A stretch of DNA of 64,000 nucleotides, taken from assembly GCF_024642085.1 (NCBI RefSeq), contig NZ_JAHEBV010000002.1, positions 102,330 through 166,329 on the forward strand, read 5' to 3'. This document shows positions 17,225 through 27,150 of this stretch, one piece after another. How positions within the stretch are numbered: position 1 is the first letter of the stretch; every line of letters begins with the position of its first letter. Source of the stretch: Novosphingobium sp. GTDB taxonomy: Bacteria > Pseudomonadota > Alphaproteobacteria > Sphingomonadales > Sphingomonadaceae. The position numbers were made by a program, and so were the translations under genes. The notes under the pieces are model-generated. The model did no database searches and had not been told where the DNA came from. It worked only from the letters and a program-made list of their open reading frames with translations.

Positions 17225-18498
17225 GCCTGCTCGCGCGCCACTTCGCGCCAGCCAATATCCTTGCGGCAGAACCCTTCGGCAAAATCGATCTTCGCTACCG
17301 CGGCATAGGCGCGGGTCTGTGCCTGGGCGACAGTCATGCCAGTCGCGGTGACGTTCAGGACCCGCCCACCGTTGGCGACCAGCTGCCCACCAACTAGCGC
17401 GGTACCAGCGTGAAATACCTTGATCCCGTTCGCTTCGGCTTGAGCCAAGTCGCCGATTGCGCCGCCCTTGGCTGGCGTATCAGGATAGCCGACGGCGGCC
17501 ATTACCACAGTCAAGGCGACCTCGTCGGAAAAGCGTGGCGGCGCAATTGCACCAAGACGGTTCTCGGCACACGCCAGCAGCAATTCGACCAGGTCGGATT
17601 CCAGTCGCATCAGGATGACCTGGCATTCGGGGTCGCCGAACCGGCAATTGTATTCGATCAGCTGCGGCCCGGTCGCGGTGAGCATCAGTCCCAGGAACAG
17701 CACGCCTGAATAGGGCATTCCTTCGCTGGCGAGAGTCTGAACGGTTGGCACTATGATCCGGCTCAGCGCCTCGGCCTGCAATGCCGGAGTGAGGACGCGT
17801 GCCGGGCTGTAGGCGCCCATGCCTCCGGTATTGGGTCCGTTATCGCCATCGCCGACGCGCTTGTGATCCTGGGCCGAAGCAAAAGGTACCACTGTATGGC
17901 CATCGGTCAGGGCAAAGAAGCTGGCTTCCTCGCCTTCCAGAAACTCCTCGATGACCGCTTCGGCTCCGGCCGCGCCAAAGCGTCCGTCAAATATGTCGCG
18001 GACCGCCTGCTCGGCCTCGGCCAAGGTCATGGCGACGGTCACACCCTTCCCGGCTGCAAGGCCATCAGCCTTAATCACTACGGGCGTGCCGAACCGGGCC
18101 AACGCGGCAAGCGCATCGCCCGCGTTGGTCACCCGCTCGTAACCGCCGGTGGGTATACCTGCGCGTGCGCACAGGTCCTTGGTGAAACCCTTGCTACCCT
18201 CAAGCTGCGCTGCGGCTTTGGACGGGCCAAACACCGGCACACCCGCGCCGCGCAAGGTGTCGGCAAGCCCGTCAACAAGCGGCGCTTCGGGCCCGATCAC
18301 CACCAAGCCGATGCGCTGCGCATCGCAAAAGGTCAAAACAGCGCCGTGGTCCGCGGCGTCAAGCCCGACCAGTTCGGCATGCTGAGCAATTCCCGGATTG
18401 CCGGGCGCCGCGAACAGTTTCGTCGTCCTGCGGGATTGCGCCAGCTTCCACGCAAGCGCATGTTCACGGCCGCCCGAACCGATCAGCAGGATATTCAT
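17221..18498 (-). CDS. purD: Phosphoribosylamine-glycine ligase (GAR synthetase)
   Basis: The 425-residue ATP-grasp enzyme joins glycine to phosphoribosylamine, the second step of purine synthesis. It begins [19 protein letters not shown], the family start, which fixes the ATG at 18498. The ATP-grasp core includes [15 protein letters not shown] and the metal-binding [10 protein letters not shown] region near 290. Its start codon overlaps the start codon of xseA on the other strand: the four bases CATG at 18496-18499 hold both. Each gene's promoter must therefore lie inside the other gene. The PurD-xseA head-to-head order is known from related bacteria. Confidence 0.96.
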   Translation of the reverse strand: MNILLIGSGGREHALAWKLAQSRRTTKLFAAPGNPGIAQHAELVGLDAADHGAVLTFCDAQRIGLVVIGPEAPLVDGLADTLRGAGVPVFGPSKAAAQLEGSKGFTKDLCARAGIPTGGYERVTNAGDALAALARFGTPVVIKADGLAAGKGVTVAMTLAEAEQAVRDIFDGRFGAAGAEAVIEEFLEGEEASFFALTDGHTVVPFASAQDHKRVGDGDNGPNTGGMGAYSPARVLTPALQAEALSRIIVPTVQTLASEGMPYSGVLFLGLMLTATGPQLIEYNCRFGDPECQVILMRLESDLVELLLACAENRLGAIAPPRFSDEVALTVVMAAVGYPDTPAKGGAIGDLAQAEANGIKVFHAGTALVGGQLVANGGRVLNVTATGMTVAQAQTRAYAAVAKIDFAEGFCRKDIGWREVAREQA

Positions 18499-19912
18499 GA
18501 CGCAGCCATTTCCCGAAGCAGAAGAACCCGGCAGGCTGGTAGCGAAGGACGTGGCCGGGGACAACGCCGCCGCGCAATCTGTCAGCGAGATTTCCGCGAT
18601 GCTGAAGCGCACAGTGGAAGACCGGTTCGGCTTTGTCCGGGTGCGGGGCGAGCTTTCCGGCGTCAAGCGCGCCGCTTCGGGCCATGTCTACCTGGCGTTA
18701 AAGGATGAGAATGCACGACTTGATGGAGTGATGTGGCGCGGCACCGCGCAGCGCCTGGGCTTCCAACCGGAGGACGGCCTGGAAGTCGTCGCAACCGGCA
18801 AGCTCACCACCTATCCTGGTCGTTCAAACTACCAGATGGTGATCGACCAAATGGAAGTAGCTGGCGAGGGTGCGCTGCTGGCCCTGCTGGCCAAGACCAA
18901 GGACCGGCTTGACGCGGAAGGCCTGTTTGCGGCGGCTCGCAAACAGGCGCTGCCATATCTGCCCAACGTTATTGGCGTAGTGACATCGCCCACGGGCGCT
19001 GTGATCCGCGATATTCTGCACCGCCTGGCTGACCGCTTTGCAAGCCATGTTCTGGTTTGGCCGGTGTTGGTCCAGGGCCAGGGTGCAGCAGCGCAGGTGG
19101 CTGCAGCGGTCCGTGGTTTTTCGGCTCTGCCCCATCAAGGGGTGATCCCGCGCCCCGATCTGGTGATCATTGCGCGCGGCGGCGGGTCGATCGAGGATTT
19201 GTGGGCCTTCAACGAGGAAGCGGTGGTGCGCGCGATTGCCGAATCGCAAATCCCGGTAATCAGCGCCGTTGGCCACGAAACCGACACCACGTTGGCCGAT
19301 TTCGTTGCTGATCGGCGGGCGCCGACACCGACTGCTGCCGCCGAAATGGCTGTGCCGGTGCGCGAGGATCTGATTGAGCAATTAGCCGAGCTGGCCCTCA
19401 GAAAACGCCGCGCGGTGATCCGTCCCCTGCAGCTTGGCCGCGAACGGCTGGCGGCGCGGGCCGATCGGCTACCCCGGCTGGCAAGCCTGCTCAGCCCGCA
19501 AGCCCAAAAGATTGACGATCTAAGTGAGCGGTTGCGTCGCAGCTTGGCCGATCGCACGCAGCTTTCGCGTAGCGACCTGCATCGCGTTGGTGCGCACCTG
19601 TCTTTGCCATTACTCGCCGCGCGGCTTGACCGCGCACGAGACCGGCTGGATGCGGCTACGCGTTTTCTCTATTCGCTCGATCCCGATCGGGTGCTGCAAC
19701 GCGGCTATGTCCGGGTCACAGCGCAAGATGGGCGCACGCTGATGACCCGGGACGTAGCAGCGGTTGAAGAGGCCCTCAGCCTTCATTTTCGCGATGGGGT
19801 GCTGGCGGTGATGACTGGAAACGCTTCGCCCGCCACAACCGCCGCCCGATCCACGCCCCGCACCAAAGCCTTACCGCATAACTCTTCTTCGCTTCAGGGG
19901 AAATTGCTCTGA
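18497..19912 (+). CDS. xseA: Exodeoxyribonuclease VII large subunit
   Basis: The 471-residue subunit forms exonuclease VII together with XseB and degrades single-stranded DNA into oligonucleotides. The N-terminal OB-fold is followed by the catalytic core, including [14 protein letters not shown], then [13 protein letters not shown] (the conserved GGGS region) and [11 protein letters not shown]. The C-terminal helical part ends in a degenerate, basic tail. ATG 18497 is the first plausible start and overlaps the purD ATG. The frame is open upstream, but that sequence is antisense to purD. DUF2093 and M23 peptidase genes follow on the same strand. Confidence 0.95.
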   Translation: MTQPFPEAEEPGRLVAKDVAGDNAAAQSVSEISAMLKRTVEDRFGFVRVRGELSGVKRAASGHVYLALKDENARLDGVMWRGTAQRLGFQPEDGLEVVATGKLTTYPGRSNYQMVIDQMEVAGEGALLALLAKTKDRLDAEGLFAAARKQALPYLPNVIGVVTSPTGAVIRDILHRLADRFASHVLVWPVLVQGQGAAAQVAAAVRGFSALPHQGVIPRPDLVIIARGGGSIEDLWAFNEEAVVRAIAESQIPVISAVGHETDTTLADFVADRRAPTPTAAAEMAVPVREDLIEQLAELALRKRRAVIRPLQLGRERLAARADRLPRLASLLSPQAQKIDDLSERLRRSLADRTQLSRSDLHRVGAHLSLPLLAARLDRARDRLDAATRFLYSLDPDRVLQRGYVRVTAQDGRTLMTRDVAAVEEALSLHFRDGVLAVMTGNASPATTAARSTPRTKALPHNSSSLQGKLL

Positions 19913-19938
19913 AAGGTTGATTGGGCTATGCTGCAGAA

Positions 19939-20142
19939 ATGTTAATGTCTGCTACTGATCGCCCCGCGACCCTGTTCTACCAGCCCAACGGCTTCCGCGT
20001 AATCAATCCCGGTAATCACGTTGTCTGCGCTATCAGCGGCGAAGCGGTCCAACTCGAATCTCTCCGATACTGGAGCGTCGATCGGCAGGAGGCCTATGCC
20101 AGCGCGGAATTGGCTACGGGGCGGCTGCTGGAGCAACGCTGA
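19939..20142 (+). CDS. DUF2093 domain protein
   Basis: A 67-residue protein matching the small DUF2093 family found next to xseA in alphaproteobacteria, with the typical run PNGFRVINPGNHVVCAISG and LESLRYWSVDRQEAY. The function is unknown; a short length and a beta-rich look suggest a small zinc-ribbon-like or binding domain, but only one cysteine is seen. I chose ATG 19939; a TTG six codons earlier is possible. The stop overlaps the ATG of the M23 peptidase (TGATG). Confidence 0.85.
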   Translation: MLMSATDRPATLFYQPNGFRVINPGNHVVCAISGEAVQLESLRYWSVDRQEAYASAELATGRLLEQR

Positions 20143-21011
20143 TGCGCCGCACGCTGCTTATCGCCGTAACCAGCTTCATTGCTTGCGGTTTTTCCATATC
20201 GAGCGGCCTTGCTGCCAGCGCCAGTGAAGCACTTGGACTGTCCGGCATTCCGGACCTTTCCCTTTCGGGAGAAATGACCCAAGGCGGCTGGGCTCGCGGG
20301 GTCGCTCCGCGCGGGACCGCGGCGCTCAGCCTCAATGGGAAGGCCGTTCAGATTGCTCCGGACGGCAACTTTCTGATCGCCTTCGACCGCGATGCCAGTT
20401 CTGTGGCACAGCTAGCCTTGCGACTGAACGATGGCCGTTCCAGTGTCCGCCCGTTAACCGTTAAGCCCCGCGCCTGGAAGCTGGAATATATTCCTATCGG
20501 CCCACGCCCGGGAGCTGCGCCAAATGAGGCTTTTGCCATTCGCCGCAGTGGTGAATTAGCGCAGATCAATGCAGCTCGCGCGGTAGACCATGATATGCAA
20601 GGCTGGCGGCAAAAGTTTATCTGGCCAGTCTATGGCCGCTTATCGGGCCGGTTTGGATCTCAGCGGATCTATAACGGCACGCCGGGCAGTTATCATTCGG
20701 GGATGGATATTGCTACCGGAGCCAGCGGCACGCCGTTCGTTGCACCGGCAGACGGGGTGGTGATCCTGGCGGCGGACAGTCCTTTCACGCTGGAGGGTCG
20801 GCTGCTAATGATCGATCACGGGATGGGACTCAATTCCGCATTTCTCCATGCGTCCAGGCTGGTGGTGAAAGTTGGCGATGTGGTGCGCCAAGGCCAGTAC
20901 ATTGGCAACATCGGCATGACCGGACGGGCCACTGGCCCGCACCTGCATTGGTCGATTAAATGGCGCGACGCGCGTCTCGACCCGCTGCTATTTACCGGAC
21001 CGATGCCTTAA
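20142..21011 (+). CDS. M23-family metallopeptidase (LytM domain), secreted
   Basis: A 289-residue periplasmic protein, probably a peptidoglycan endopeptidase or an amidase activator. A signal peptide covers about 1-25. The LytM domain occupies about 170-285 with zinc ligands in HSGMD (His and Asp near 189-193) and GPHLHW (second zinc His near 267-269). The active-site histidine lies in LNSAFLHAS. The full HxxxD and HxH sets are kept, so it is likely catalytic. Co-translated with the DUF2093 gene. Confidence 0.9.
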   Translation: MRRTLLIAVTSFIACGFSISSGLAASASEALGLSGIPDLSLSGEMTQGGWARGVAPRGTAALSLNGKAVQIAPDGNFLIAFDRDASSVAQLALRLNDGRSSVRPLTVKPRAWKLEYIPIGPRPGAAPNEAFAIRRSGELAQINAARAVDHDMQGWRQKFIWPVYGRLSGRFGSQRIYNGTPGSYHSGMDIATGASGTPFVAPADGVVILAADSPFTLEGRLLMIDHGMGLNSAFLHASRLVVKVGDVVRQGQYIGNIGMTGRATGPHLHWSIKWRDARLDPLLFTGPMP

Positions 21012-21409
21012 TCGCTGCAAAGTGCAGCTGGCTGCTATGCCGACATGTGACACTAATACACCAATGCCGGTTTTGTGCGTGTGAAAACGTATCGGTGGAT
21101 GTAATCTTCAACGAATTCGCTCTCCTTTGAAATTATGTTGCCGAATTGCGTGGGATTGCACACAGCGCGGCTGATTTGCGTGACCAATTTATGTGGCAAT
21201 TTTGCTACAGGTGGGCATTATTGACACGAAACTCGCGCAATTGGCTTTGCCGCATAAGCGTCGTTCGGCCATTGGAAGCATCGCTTTTTGCGGCTGACGT
21301 GTGCTCCACTTGGGGTCGAGGGGCACCATGATATCGTGCGCGGCTGCATGCAAGAAGCCCTAGGGCCGTCCTTATCCAAGGGCGTTCCCGTGAACAAAGG
21401 GACTGGAAC
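21012..21409. other. 398-base gap upstream of the TonB receptor gene
   Basis: No gene is seen here. The stretch is AT-richer than its surroundings and probably contains the promoter and a long leader for the receptor gene. I looked for a cobalamin riboswitch core and found no convincing match. A sequence near 21190-21210 resembles a sigma-54 site but has the wrong spacing. No strong inverted repeat or terminator was seen. Confidence 0.6.
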
Positions 21410-24400
21410 GTGAAGAAAACCACTCTTACTGCTTTGAAGGTTAGCGCGGCTCCGCTCGTGCTGGGCATGGCCTTCCTCAGCAGCGCCGCATCCGCACAGG
21501 ACGCGAAAGTTGATTGCGCTGCCAACCCAAATGACGTCGCGTGCGCCGATGAACCGGCAATCGTAGTCACCGGCTCAATCCTTCGTCAGGTCAACAACCA
21601 GACCGTTTCGCCGGTTACCAACGTGACGGCAGAAAATCTTGATCAGCGCGGCCTCAGCACCGTTCAGGACGGCCTGCAGCAGCTCGCCGCCAACAACGGC
21701 CCTGCGCTGACCAACAGCTTCTCCGCCAACGGCGCGTTTGCAGCTGGCGCATCGGCGGTTTCGCTGCGCGGTCTTTCGACCAACTCGACACTGGTTCTGT
21801 TCGACGGCATGCGTGCCGCTTACTACCCGCTGGCCGACGACGGTTCGCGTAACTTCGTCGATCTGAACACCGTACCCGACGATATCGTTGACCGCATCGA
21901 AGTTCTGCGTGATGGCGCGTCGTCGTCCTATGGTGCCGACGCCATTGCCGGCGTTGTCAACATCATCACCAAGCGTGAAGTAAAGGGACTTTTCGTTCGC
22001 GGCGATGCGGGCATTTCGTCGCGCGGCGATGCTGGGCAGTATCGCTTGTCGGCCACCGTCGGCAAGGGCGACCTCGATGATGACGGCTATAACGCCTATC
22101 TGTCGGGGTTCTACTACAAGTCGAACAAGTTGATGAACCGCGATCGTCCTTATCCGTTCAACACGGACGATCTGCGCCAGGTTTGTGGCCCGGATGGGAC
22201 CTGCGCCGGCGACAACCGTCTCAACGCCCCTTCGGGAGGCATTTTCCCGTCGACTGCAGCCAACCTGCTGGTTCGCCCCTACAACGCAACGAATACCGCT
22301 GCACAAGGTCGCTACCAGAATCTTGGCGGTAATTGCAGCCAGCTTGGTCTTGAGGCTTATAACCTGACTGCGGCTAACCTGGCAGCCAATACGGCTGCGC
22401 CGGCCCAAGTCTGCGTAACGGACTTCACCAACCGCTACGGTACGATTTCACCTGCAATTGAACGTTACGGCCTGTCGGGCCGTGTAACTGCCAAGCTTGG
22501 CGATGCGATCGAAGCCTACGCCGAAGTCAATTTCTTGCAGAGCAAGGTGTCGTACAATGGCTTCCCCGCGACAATTCGCGGTACCGCCAATACCGGCATC
22601 TATTTCCCGCAGTTTTCGACCTCGACCAGCGCCGGTGCAGTTGCTCCCGGTTCCTTTGTTCTTACCCTGCCGATCTACGTCTGCCCGAATGGTCAGCCTG
22701 ATCCCAGCGGTTTGAACACCGGCTGTACTGCAGCGAATGGAACGCTAAACCCGAACAACCCGTTTGCGGCACAGGGCCAGGTTGCCCGCCTCATCGGTCG
22801 TATTCAGGATCAGCCAACATTCAACCAGACCCGCACGCGTGCTTATCGCGGCGCTCTGGGCGTCAAGGGTAACATTAACGACGACATCACGTTCGATGTC
22901 GGCGCAACGGCAATGCATGTTGATCTGCAGCGTACGCAGAGCGGCTACTTCTACATCAACAACATCCTGACTGCGATTGCGCGGGGAACCTTTAACCTGG
23001 TCAACCCGCTGGCAAACACCGAAGCACAGAACGACTATGTCCGTCCTGACAATATCACCCCGGCTACGTCGGACCAGGTGCAGTTCCAGGCAGTTCTGGG
23101 CAGCAAGCTGGCCGAACTGCCAGGTGGACCGCTGCAGATCGGTGTTGGTGGATCTATCCGTTACGAAGCGGTCGATGCCCCAAGCGCCAACTCGGACATC
23201 AACGGCCCGACCCAGCGGTACTTCACGCTTAACGCGTTCGGTACTTCGGGCAGCCGCTGGATCCAGTCAGCCTTTGCCGAACTTGATGCGCCGATCCTGC
23301 CTCAGGTCGATATCAACCTCTCGGGCCGTTATGACCACTACTCGAGTGGTCAGAGCGCATTTTCGCCGAAGGCCGGTGTCAAGCTTCGTCCGATCGACAG
23401 CCTGCTGATCCGCGGAACGTATTCGCGTGGTTTCCGTATCCCGTCGTTCGGGGAAGCAAACGCTCTTCCGACCACCGGGTTCGTAAGCAACACTTCGGCA
23501 GTCTTCACTGACGCCTTCCTGTCGCAGTATGGTTGCACCAAGGCTACGTTCTCGACGTGCCCTGTTTACATCCGTTCAGGATCTTACGGTCAGACGACGC
23601 TCGCGTCGCCGAACCTGCAGCCCGAAAAGTCGCGCAGCTTCACCGCTGGCATCTTCTTCGAGCCGATCCGCAACCTGTCGTTCTCGGTTGACTACTACAA
23701 CATCAAGAAGACAGGGGTGATCACCCAGCCTTCAAACGCTCCGGCATTGGCCGCTTATTATGGCAATAACGCCATCCCGGCTGGTTACACCGTTGTTCCG
23801 GATGCGCCCGATGTCAGCTTCCCGAATGCACGTCCGCGCGTTGCTTTCGTCCAGTCTCAGCTGGTCAACGCCAACACGCAGAAGGTGTCGGGTCTTGATT
23901 TCGCTATCGACGGGAAGGTCCGCCTGAGCGAAAACATCACCTGGGCCAGCCATCTTGAAGCTGGATACATCCTGAAGCTGGAAACCGAGTTTCCGGATGG
24001 TACCATCGAGCGTTACGATGGCACCTTGGGCAACTTCAACCTGACTGCCGGATCTGGTACACCCAAGTGGAAGGGCTACTGGCTGAACTCGCTCACCTTC
24101 GGTGACAAGTTCACGCTCAACGGCACCGTCAACTACTATGGTGGTTACGACCTGTCAGCGCAGGATCAGGGTACCGGGTACAAGGATTGCGGTCTGGACG
24201 ATGGCACCAGCCCGACTGGTTGCGGTATTCCGCGGTACATCACTTTCGATCTGCAGGCAGCCGTCAAGGTCAACGACCAGTTCACGTTCAGCCTGACGAT
24301 GCTGAACGTAGCTGACAAGATGCCCCCGATCGACGTGGTCACCTACGGCGCTCACCTCTACAACCCGGTCCAGGGTGGTAACGGCATCCTTGGCCGCTAT

Positions 24401-24430
24401 CTGAAGGCCGGCTTCAAGATGACCTACTAG
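21410..24430 (+). CDS. TonB-dependent outer-membrane receptor
   Basis: A 1006-residue active-transport channel energised by TonB. The signal peptide covers about 1-29 (cut after ASAQ). A TonB box is likely at AIVVTGS. The plug domain spans about 60-200 with the motif DRIEVLRDGASSSYGADAIAG near 160. The rest is the 22-strand barrel, and the last residue is an aromatic (KMTY), as needed for Bam insertion. GTG at 21410 fixes the signal-peptide start. The ligand is unknown, possibly a plant- or detritus-derived compound. An esterase-like phytase-family gene lies downstream, after a terminator. Confidence 0.93.
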   Translation: MKKTTLTALKVSAAPLVLGMAFLSSAASAQDAKVDCAANPNDVACADEPAIVVTGSILRQVNNQTVSPVTNVTAENLDQRGLSTVQDGLQQLAANNGPALTNSFSANGAFAAGASAVSLRGLSTNSTLVLFDGMRAAYYPLADDGSRNFVDLNTVPDDIVDRIEVLRDGASSSYGADAIAGVVNIITKREVKGLFVRGDAGISSRGDAGQYRLSATVGKGDLDDDGYNAYLSGFYYKSNKLMNRDRPYPFNTDDLRQVCGPDGTCAGDNRLNAPSGGIFPSTAANLLVRPYNATNTAAQGRYQNLGGNCSQLGLEAYNLTAANLAANTAAPAQVCVTDFTNRYGTISPAIERYGLSGRVTAKLGDAIEAYAEVNFLQSKVSYNGFPATIRGTANTGIYFPQFSTSTSAGAVAPGSFVLTLPIYVCPNGQPDPSGLNTGCTAANGTLNPNNPFAAQGQVARLIGRIQDQPTFNQTRTRAYRGALGVKGNINDDITFDVGATAMHVDLQRTQSGYFYINNILTAIARGTFNLVNPLANTEAQNDYVRPDNITPATSDQVQFQAVLGSKLAELPGGPLQIGVGGSIRYEAVDAPSANSDINGPTQRYFTLNAFGTSGSRWIQSAFAELDAPILPQVDINLSGRYDHYSSGQSAFSPKAGVKLRPIDSLLIRGTYSRGFRIPSFGEANALPTTGFVSNTSAVFTDAFLSQYGCTKATFSTCPVYIRSGSYGQTTLASPNLQPEKSRSFTAGIFFEPIRNLSFSVDYYNIKKTGVITQPSNAPALAAYYGNNAIPAGYTVVPDAPDVSFPNARPRVAFVQSQLVNANTQKVSGLDFAIDGKVRLSENITWASHLEAGYILKLETEFPDGTIERYDGTLGNFNLTAGSGTPKWKGYWLNSLTFGDKFTLNGTVNYYGGYDLSAQDQGTGYKDCGLDDGTSPTGCGIPRYITFDLQAAVKVNDQFTFSLTMLNVADKMPPIDVVTYGAHLYNPVQGGNGILGRYLKAGFKMTY

Positions 24431-24452
24431 GTCAAACTTGATGACTTAACGG

Positions 24453-24480
24453 AAGGGCGGGTCCACGGACCCGCCCTTTT
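24453..24480 (+). terminator. Intrinsic terminator of the TonB receptor gene
   Basis: GGGCGGGTCC and GGACCCGCCC pair around a 2-base centre (the CC/GG inner pairs may open to give a six-base loop), followed by TTTT. It begins 23 bases after the stop codon of the receptor gene. Confidence 0.85.
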
Positions 24481-24536
24481 CGTTTGTGCGGTCCATCCAC
24501 TTGATTTGATCCGCTACGCCCCACAAAGAAGATCCA

Positions 24537-25523
24537 ATGCGCCGCCGCCTCGCCGCCCTCTTGCTGACGTTTGCCGCCGTTCCCGGACTTTGGTGGCGCT
24601 CTCCTACGGCCGCCATCAGGCACGACCAAAGCGCAACTTTTTCGGCGTTGCCCTTCCCTAAAAACTGCTGTTCAGTTGGCAACATAGCCGTAACCGGGGC
24701 ATGGCGGATCACGAGCCGTAATAGCTACGCCTATGGCTACTCCGCCTTGATTTCGCCAGCAGCCGGACGATTACTGGCGCTGAGCGATGCCGGGCAGTTC
24801 ATGGACTTCGCATCACCAGACCAACCCGCATCTGCTGTACGCATTGGGCAGATGCCTTTGGGCGCTTCCGTCGAGAAGCATAAGCGCGATGTCGAAAGCG
24901 CAACGCGCGACCCGCTGACCGGCCGCATCTGGATTGGAATCGAAGGACAGGGCGTAATAGTCAGGCTGTCCGATCGGCTCACAGCAGAGCGTAAGATTAT
25001 CAATCCGGCGATCCGAGACTGGCCTAGCAATAAGGGACCCGAAGCAATGGCCCGCCTGGCCGATGGCCGCTTCATCGTGCTGGGCGAAGGATTTGCTGGC
25101 AGACTGGAGTGGCGGCGCCATCCGGCATTGTTATTTCAGGGCGATCCAACCGCAGGATCCCAAGCTGAGTCGTTCTTGTTTGCTGGTCATTCAGGTTACC
25201 GTCCGACCGACATGGCGGCTTTGCCCGATGGCCGCGTTTTGATTGTCATGAGGCAATTGCGCTGGCCCTTTCCAATCCGTCTGGGCGTCCGCCTTATGAT
25301 CGCCGACCCACGCCAGATACGTCCGGGAGAAGATTGGCATGCGCTCGATCTAGGGGAGATCAAGGCGCCGGTGCCGATCGATAATTTCGAAGGGTTGGCG
25401 CTGGTACCCGAAACAAATGGCACGGTAACCGGCTGGCTCATCTCGGACGACAACGGCGCCGCATTCCAGCGTACGCTACTACTTCGCCTGCGGATCGATC
25501 CGGCGCGCCTGCCGTGGCCGTAA
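24537..25523 (+). CDS. Esterase-like/phytase-family secreted protein (PF13449 type)
   Basis: A 328-residue protein with a signal peptide-like start (about 1-26). The body looks like a beta-propeller of the esterase-like phytase family, with repeating motifs such as GYSALISPAAGRLLALSDAGQF, DPLTGRIWIGIEGQG and DNFEGLALVPE. Such proteins may bind or hydrolyse phosphorylated or organic substrates, but few are proven. It sits 60 bases after the receptor terminator, so it probably has its own promoter. Linking it to receptor uptake is inference. The long basic run after the ATG makes the signal cut site uncertain. Confidence 0.7.
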   Translation: MRRRLAALLLTFAAVPGLWWRSPTAAIRHDQSATFSALPFPKNCCSVGNIAVTGAWRITSRNSYAYGYSALISPAAGRLLALSDAGQFMDFASPDQPASAVRIGQMPLGASVEKHKRDVESATRDPLTGRIWIGIEGQGVIVRLSDRLTAERKIINPAIRDWPSNKGPEAMARLADGRFIVLGEGFAGRLEWRRHPALLFQGDPTAGSQAESFLFAGHSGYRPTDMAALPDGRVLIVMRQLRWPFPIRLGVRLMIADPRQIRPGEDWHALDLGEIKAPVPIDNFEGLALVPETNGTVTGWLISDDNGAAFQRTLLLRLRIDPARLPWP

Positions 25524-25533
25524 GCTCATCAGC

Positions 25534-25562
25534 AAAAAGGCGCACGGATTGCTCCGTACGCC
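25534..25562 (-). terminator. Intrinsic terminator of rpmB
   Basis: On the minus strand GGCGTACGGA and TCCGTGCGCC form a 10-base stem (one U-G pair) with loop GCAA and are followed by five T residues. It lies about 45 bases after the rpmB stop and faces the end of the phytase-like gene. Confidence 0.8.
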
Positions 25563-25605
25563 TAAGGGGAATATCAATATTGGAGACCAGAACGGTCAGC
25601 AGGTA

Positions 25606-25890
25606 TCAGGCTGCCTGCTTTTTAACCAATTCGCGCTTCACCTTAAGCGCTGTGGTTGACAGCTTGTCATCCGAAGTTTTCAGCAGCCAGTTGTCCAGGC
25701 CTCCGACGTGCTCGACCGAACGCAATCCATTGGTCGACACGCGGAACTTGAAGCTGCGATCAAGCCCTTCAGACATCAGCGTTACGTTCTGCAAGTTGGG
25801 CAGGAAAACGCGCTTGGTCTTGTTATTGGCGTGGCTGACGTTGTGGCCGACCTGGCGGCCCTTGCCGGTCAGTTCGCAGATACGGGACAT
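25606..25890 (-). CDS. rpmB: Ribosomal protein bL28
   Basis: The 94-residue protein of the large ribosomal subunit. The start [24 protein letters not shown] is the family hallmark; of the zinc-type L28 cysteines only one (CELTGK) remains, the cysteine-poor form. The C-terminus is lysine-rich ([10 protein letters not shown]). It is transcribed toward a strong terminator and away from tadA. The gene is a normal member of the family. Confidence 0.97.
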   Translation of the reverse strand: MSRICELTGKGRQVGHNVSHANNKTKRVFLPNLQNVTLMSEGLDRSFKFRVSTNGLRSVEHVGGLDNWLLKTSDDKLSTTALKVKRELVKKQAA

Positions 25891-25990
25891 GGCAAAACTC
25901 GCTTGAAAACTGTTGCACCCAAGATGGGGAAGGCGCGCCCATACCGATTCACTCTTGCCCGGTCAAGGTATTGCGGCCAATCCCGCAGAA

Positions 25991-26446
25991 ATGAGCCGTT
26001 GGCCGCTACCTAAACCGATGAAGATAGCGCTGGAACAGGCGCGCATTGCTGAATCCGTAGGCGAAGTGCCGATCGGAGCGGTGTTGGTCAAGGACGGCGC
26101 AGTGATTGCCGCAGCGCACAACGCCCCGCGCGGTCAATCGGATCCGACCGCGCATGCTGAAGTTCTGGCGATTCGCGCGGCTGCCAAGGCGCTGGGCCGC
26201 GAGCGCCTCGACGGGTGCGAAATGTGGGTGACGCTTGAACCATGTGCGATGTGTGCCGGGGCGATCAGCCATGCGCGGATCGCGCGGCTGTATTATGCAG
26301 CTGCCGATCCGAAGGGCGGGGCAATCGATCATGGTGCGCGGGTGTTCGAGCATCAGCAATGTTTGCATGCGCCCGAAGTTTATTCGGGAATGGGCGAACA
26401 GGAAGCGGGCGATTTGCTACGCGACTTTTTCAAAGCTCGGCGTTAA
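25991..26446 (+). CDS. tadA: tRNA adenosine(34) deaminase or related nucleoside deaminase
   Basis: The 151-residue zinc deaminase most likely turns A34 to inosine in tRNA-Arg(ACG). The zinc site is complete: His55 and the proton-shuttle Glu57 in TAHAEV, and Cys85 and Cys88 in EPCAMCAGA. ATG 25991 gives the usual short lead (WPLPKPMKIAL). ATG 26018 is an alternative start. The stop codon overlaps the stop of RNase T2 on the other strand. The family also has guanine deaminases, but the substrate loop and length favour TadA. Confidence 0.9.
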   Translation: MSRWPLPKPMKIALEQARIAESVGEVPIGAVLVKDGAVIAAAHNAPRGQSDPTAHAEVLAIRAAAKALGRERLDGCEMWVTLEPCAMCAGAISHARIARLYYAAADPKGGAIDHGARVFEHQQCLHAPEVYSGMGEQEAGDLLRDFFKARR

Positions 26447-27150
26447 AGACCGCGCCAGATTTTCAGCGGCAAAGTATCCTTTGGGCCAAAGCTTCGCGCG
26501 CTGCACGTCCGGGGAAGGAAGTCCTTGCCGTAGCAAAGGTACAATTCGCGAAGCCAGCCGCCGTTGCTGACCACGATGCCAACCGACGATTTGGGGAATG
26601 CGCCGTTGGCGGAAACGAAGGCGCTGCGTAGATCGCCAGCAGTTAACCCTTCTTTCCTAGATAATCGATCAGCTTCGGGCAGACGGAGCGAGTTCCACAG
26701 GATCGCCGATACCTTGAAATAGTCTTGGGGCTCTCGCGCCATGCAGCTGCCATGCTTGGCCCATTCGTGCTCGATTAGCCAAGGCACCGGAGTCATGCAC
26801 AGATTGCGGCGAAAGTCATCGGTCGAGGGACGCGGTGTGATCGCGCACCACTGGGGCGGCTTGCCTCCGCCTTGCGCTTCGGGCCACAAACCATGCAATA
26901 TGAAGCCAAAGCGGCCAATCTTACCGTTGCATTGATAATTGCCGGGATCGCTGGCGCTTTTTCCCCGGCAGAACTCGGGAGACCAGCTGATAGCTAGAGT
27001 ATACCCGCCAATCGATGTTCGCAGTCTAGGGCCATCGGGTAGTGCCGGGCGGGGTTGAACTACCGTCGGCGGCAAACGGCACTGATAGGCTTGCGCGGAG
27101 GCAGGAACCGGAACCAGGATCAGCGCGCTGCCAAGAAGTGTACGCATCAT
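26443..27150 (-). CDS. Ribonuclease T2 family protein
   Basis: A 235-residue secreted RNase. The signal peptide is about 1-20 (cut after ASAQ). Both catalytic segments are present: CAS I FILHGLWPE with His86, and CAS II EHEWAKHGSC with Glu129 and His133. Eight cysteines are available for disulfides. T2 enzymes cut single-stranded RNA to 2',3'-cyclic phosphates, here probably scavenging RNA in the periplasm. The ATG pair overlaps the nadC stop by four bases, so nadC and this gene form an operon. A tandem ATG-ATG makes the exact start uncertain by one codon. Confidence 0.92.
   Translation of the reverse strand: MMRTLLGSALILVPVPASAQAYQCRLPPTVVQPRPALPDGPRLRTSIGGYTLAISWSPEFCRGKSASDPGNYQCNGKIGRFGFILHGLWPEAQGGGKPPQWCAITPRPSTDDFRRNLCMTPVPWLIEHEWAKHGSCMAREPQDYFKVSAILWNSLRLPEADRLSRKEGLTAGDLRSAFVSANGAFPKSSVGIVVSNGGWLRELYLCYGKDFLPRTCSARSFGPKDTLPLKIWRGL

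Noticed and set aside
21180..21215. Sigma-54-like promoter TGGCA...TTGC before the TonB receptor gene
   Set aside because: The spacing between the GG and GC elements is about seven bases instead of ten.
21012..21409. Cobalamin or other riboswitch before the TonB receptor gene
   Set aside because: No B12-box-like core or strong paired helices were found by eye.
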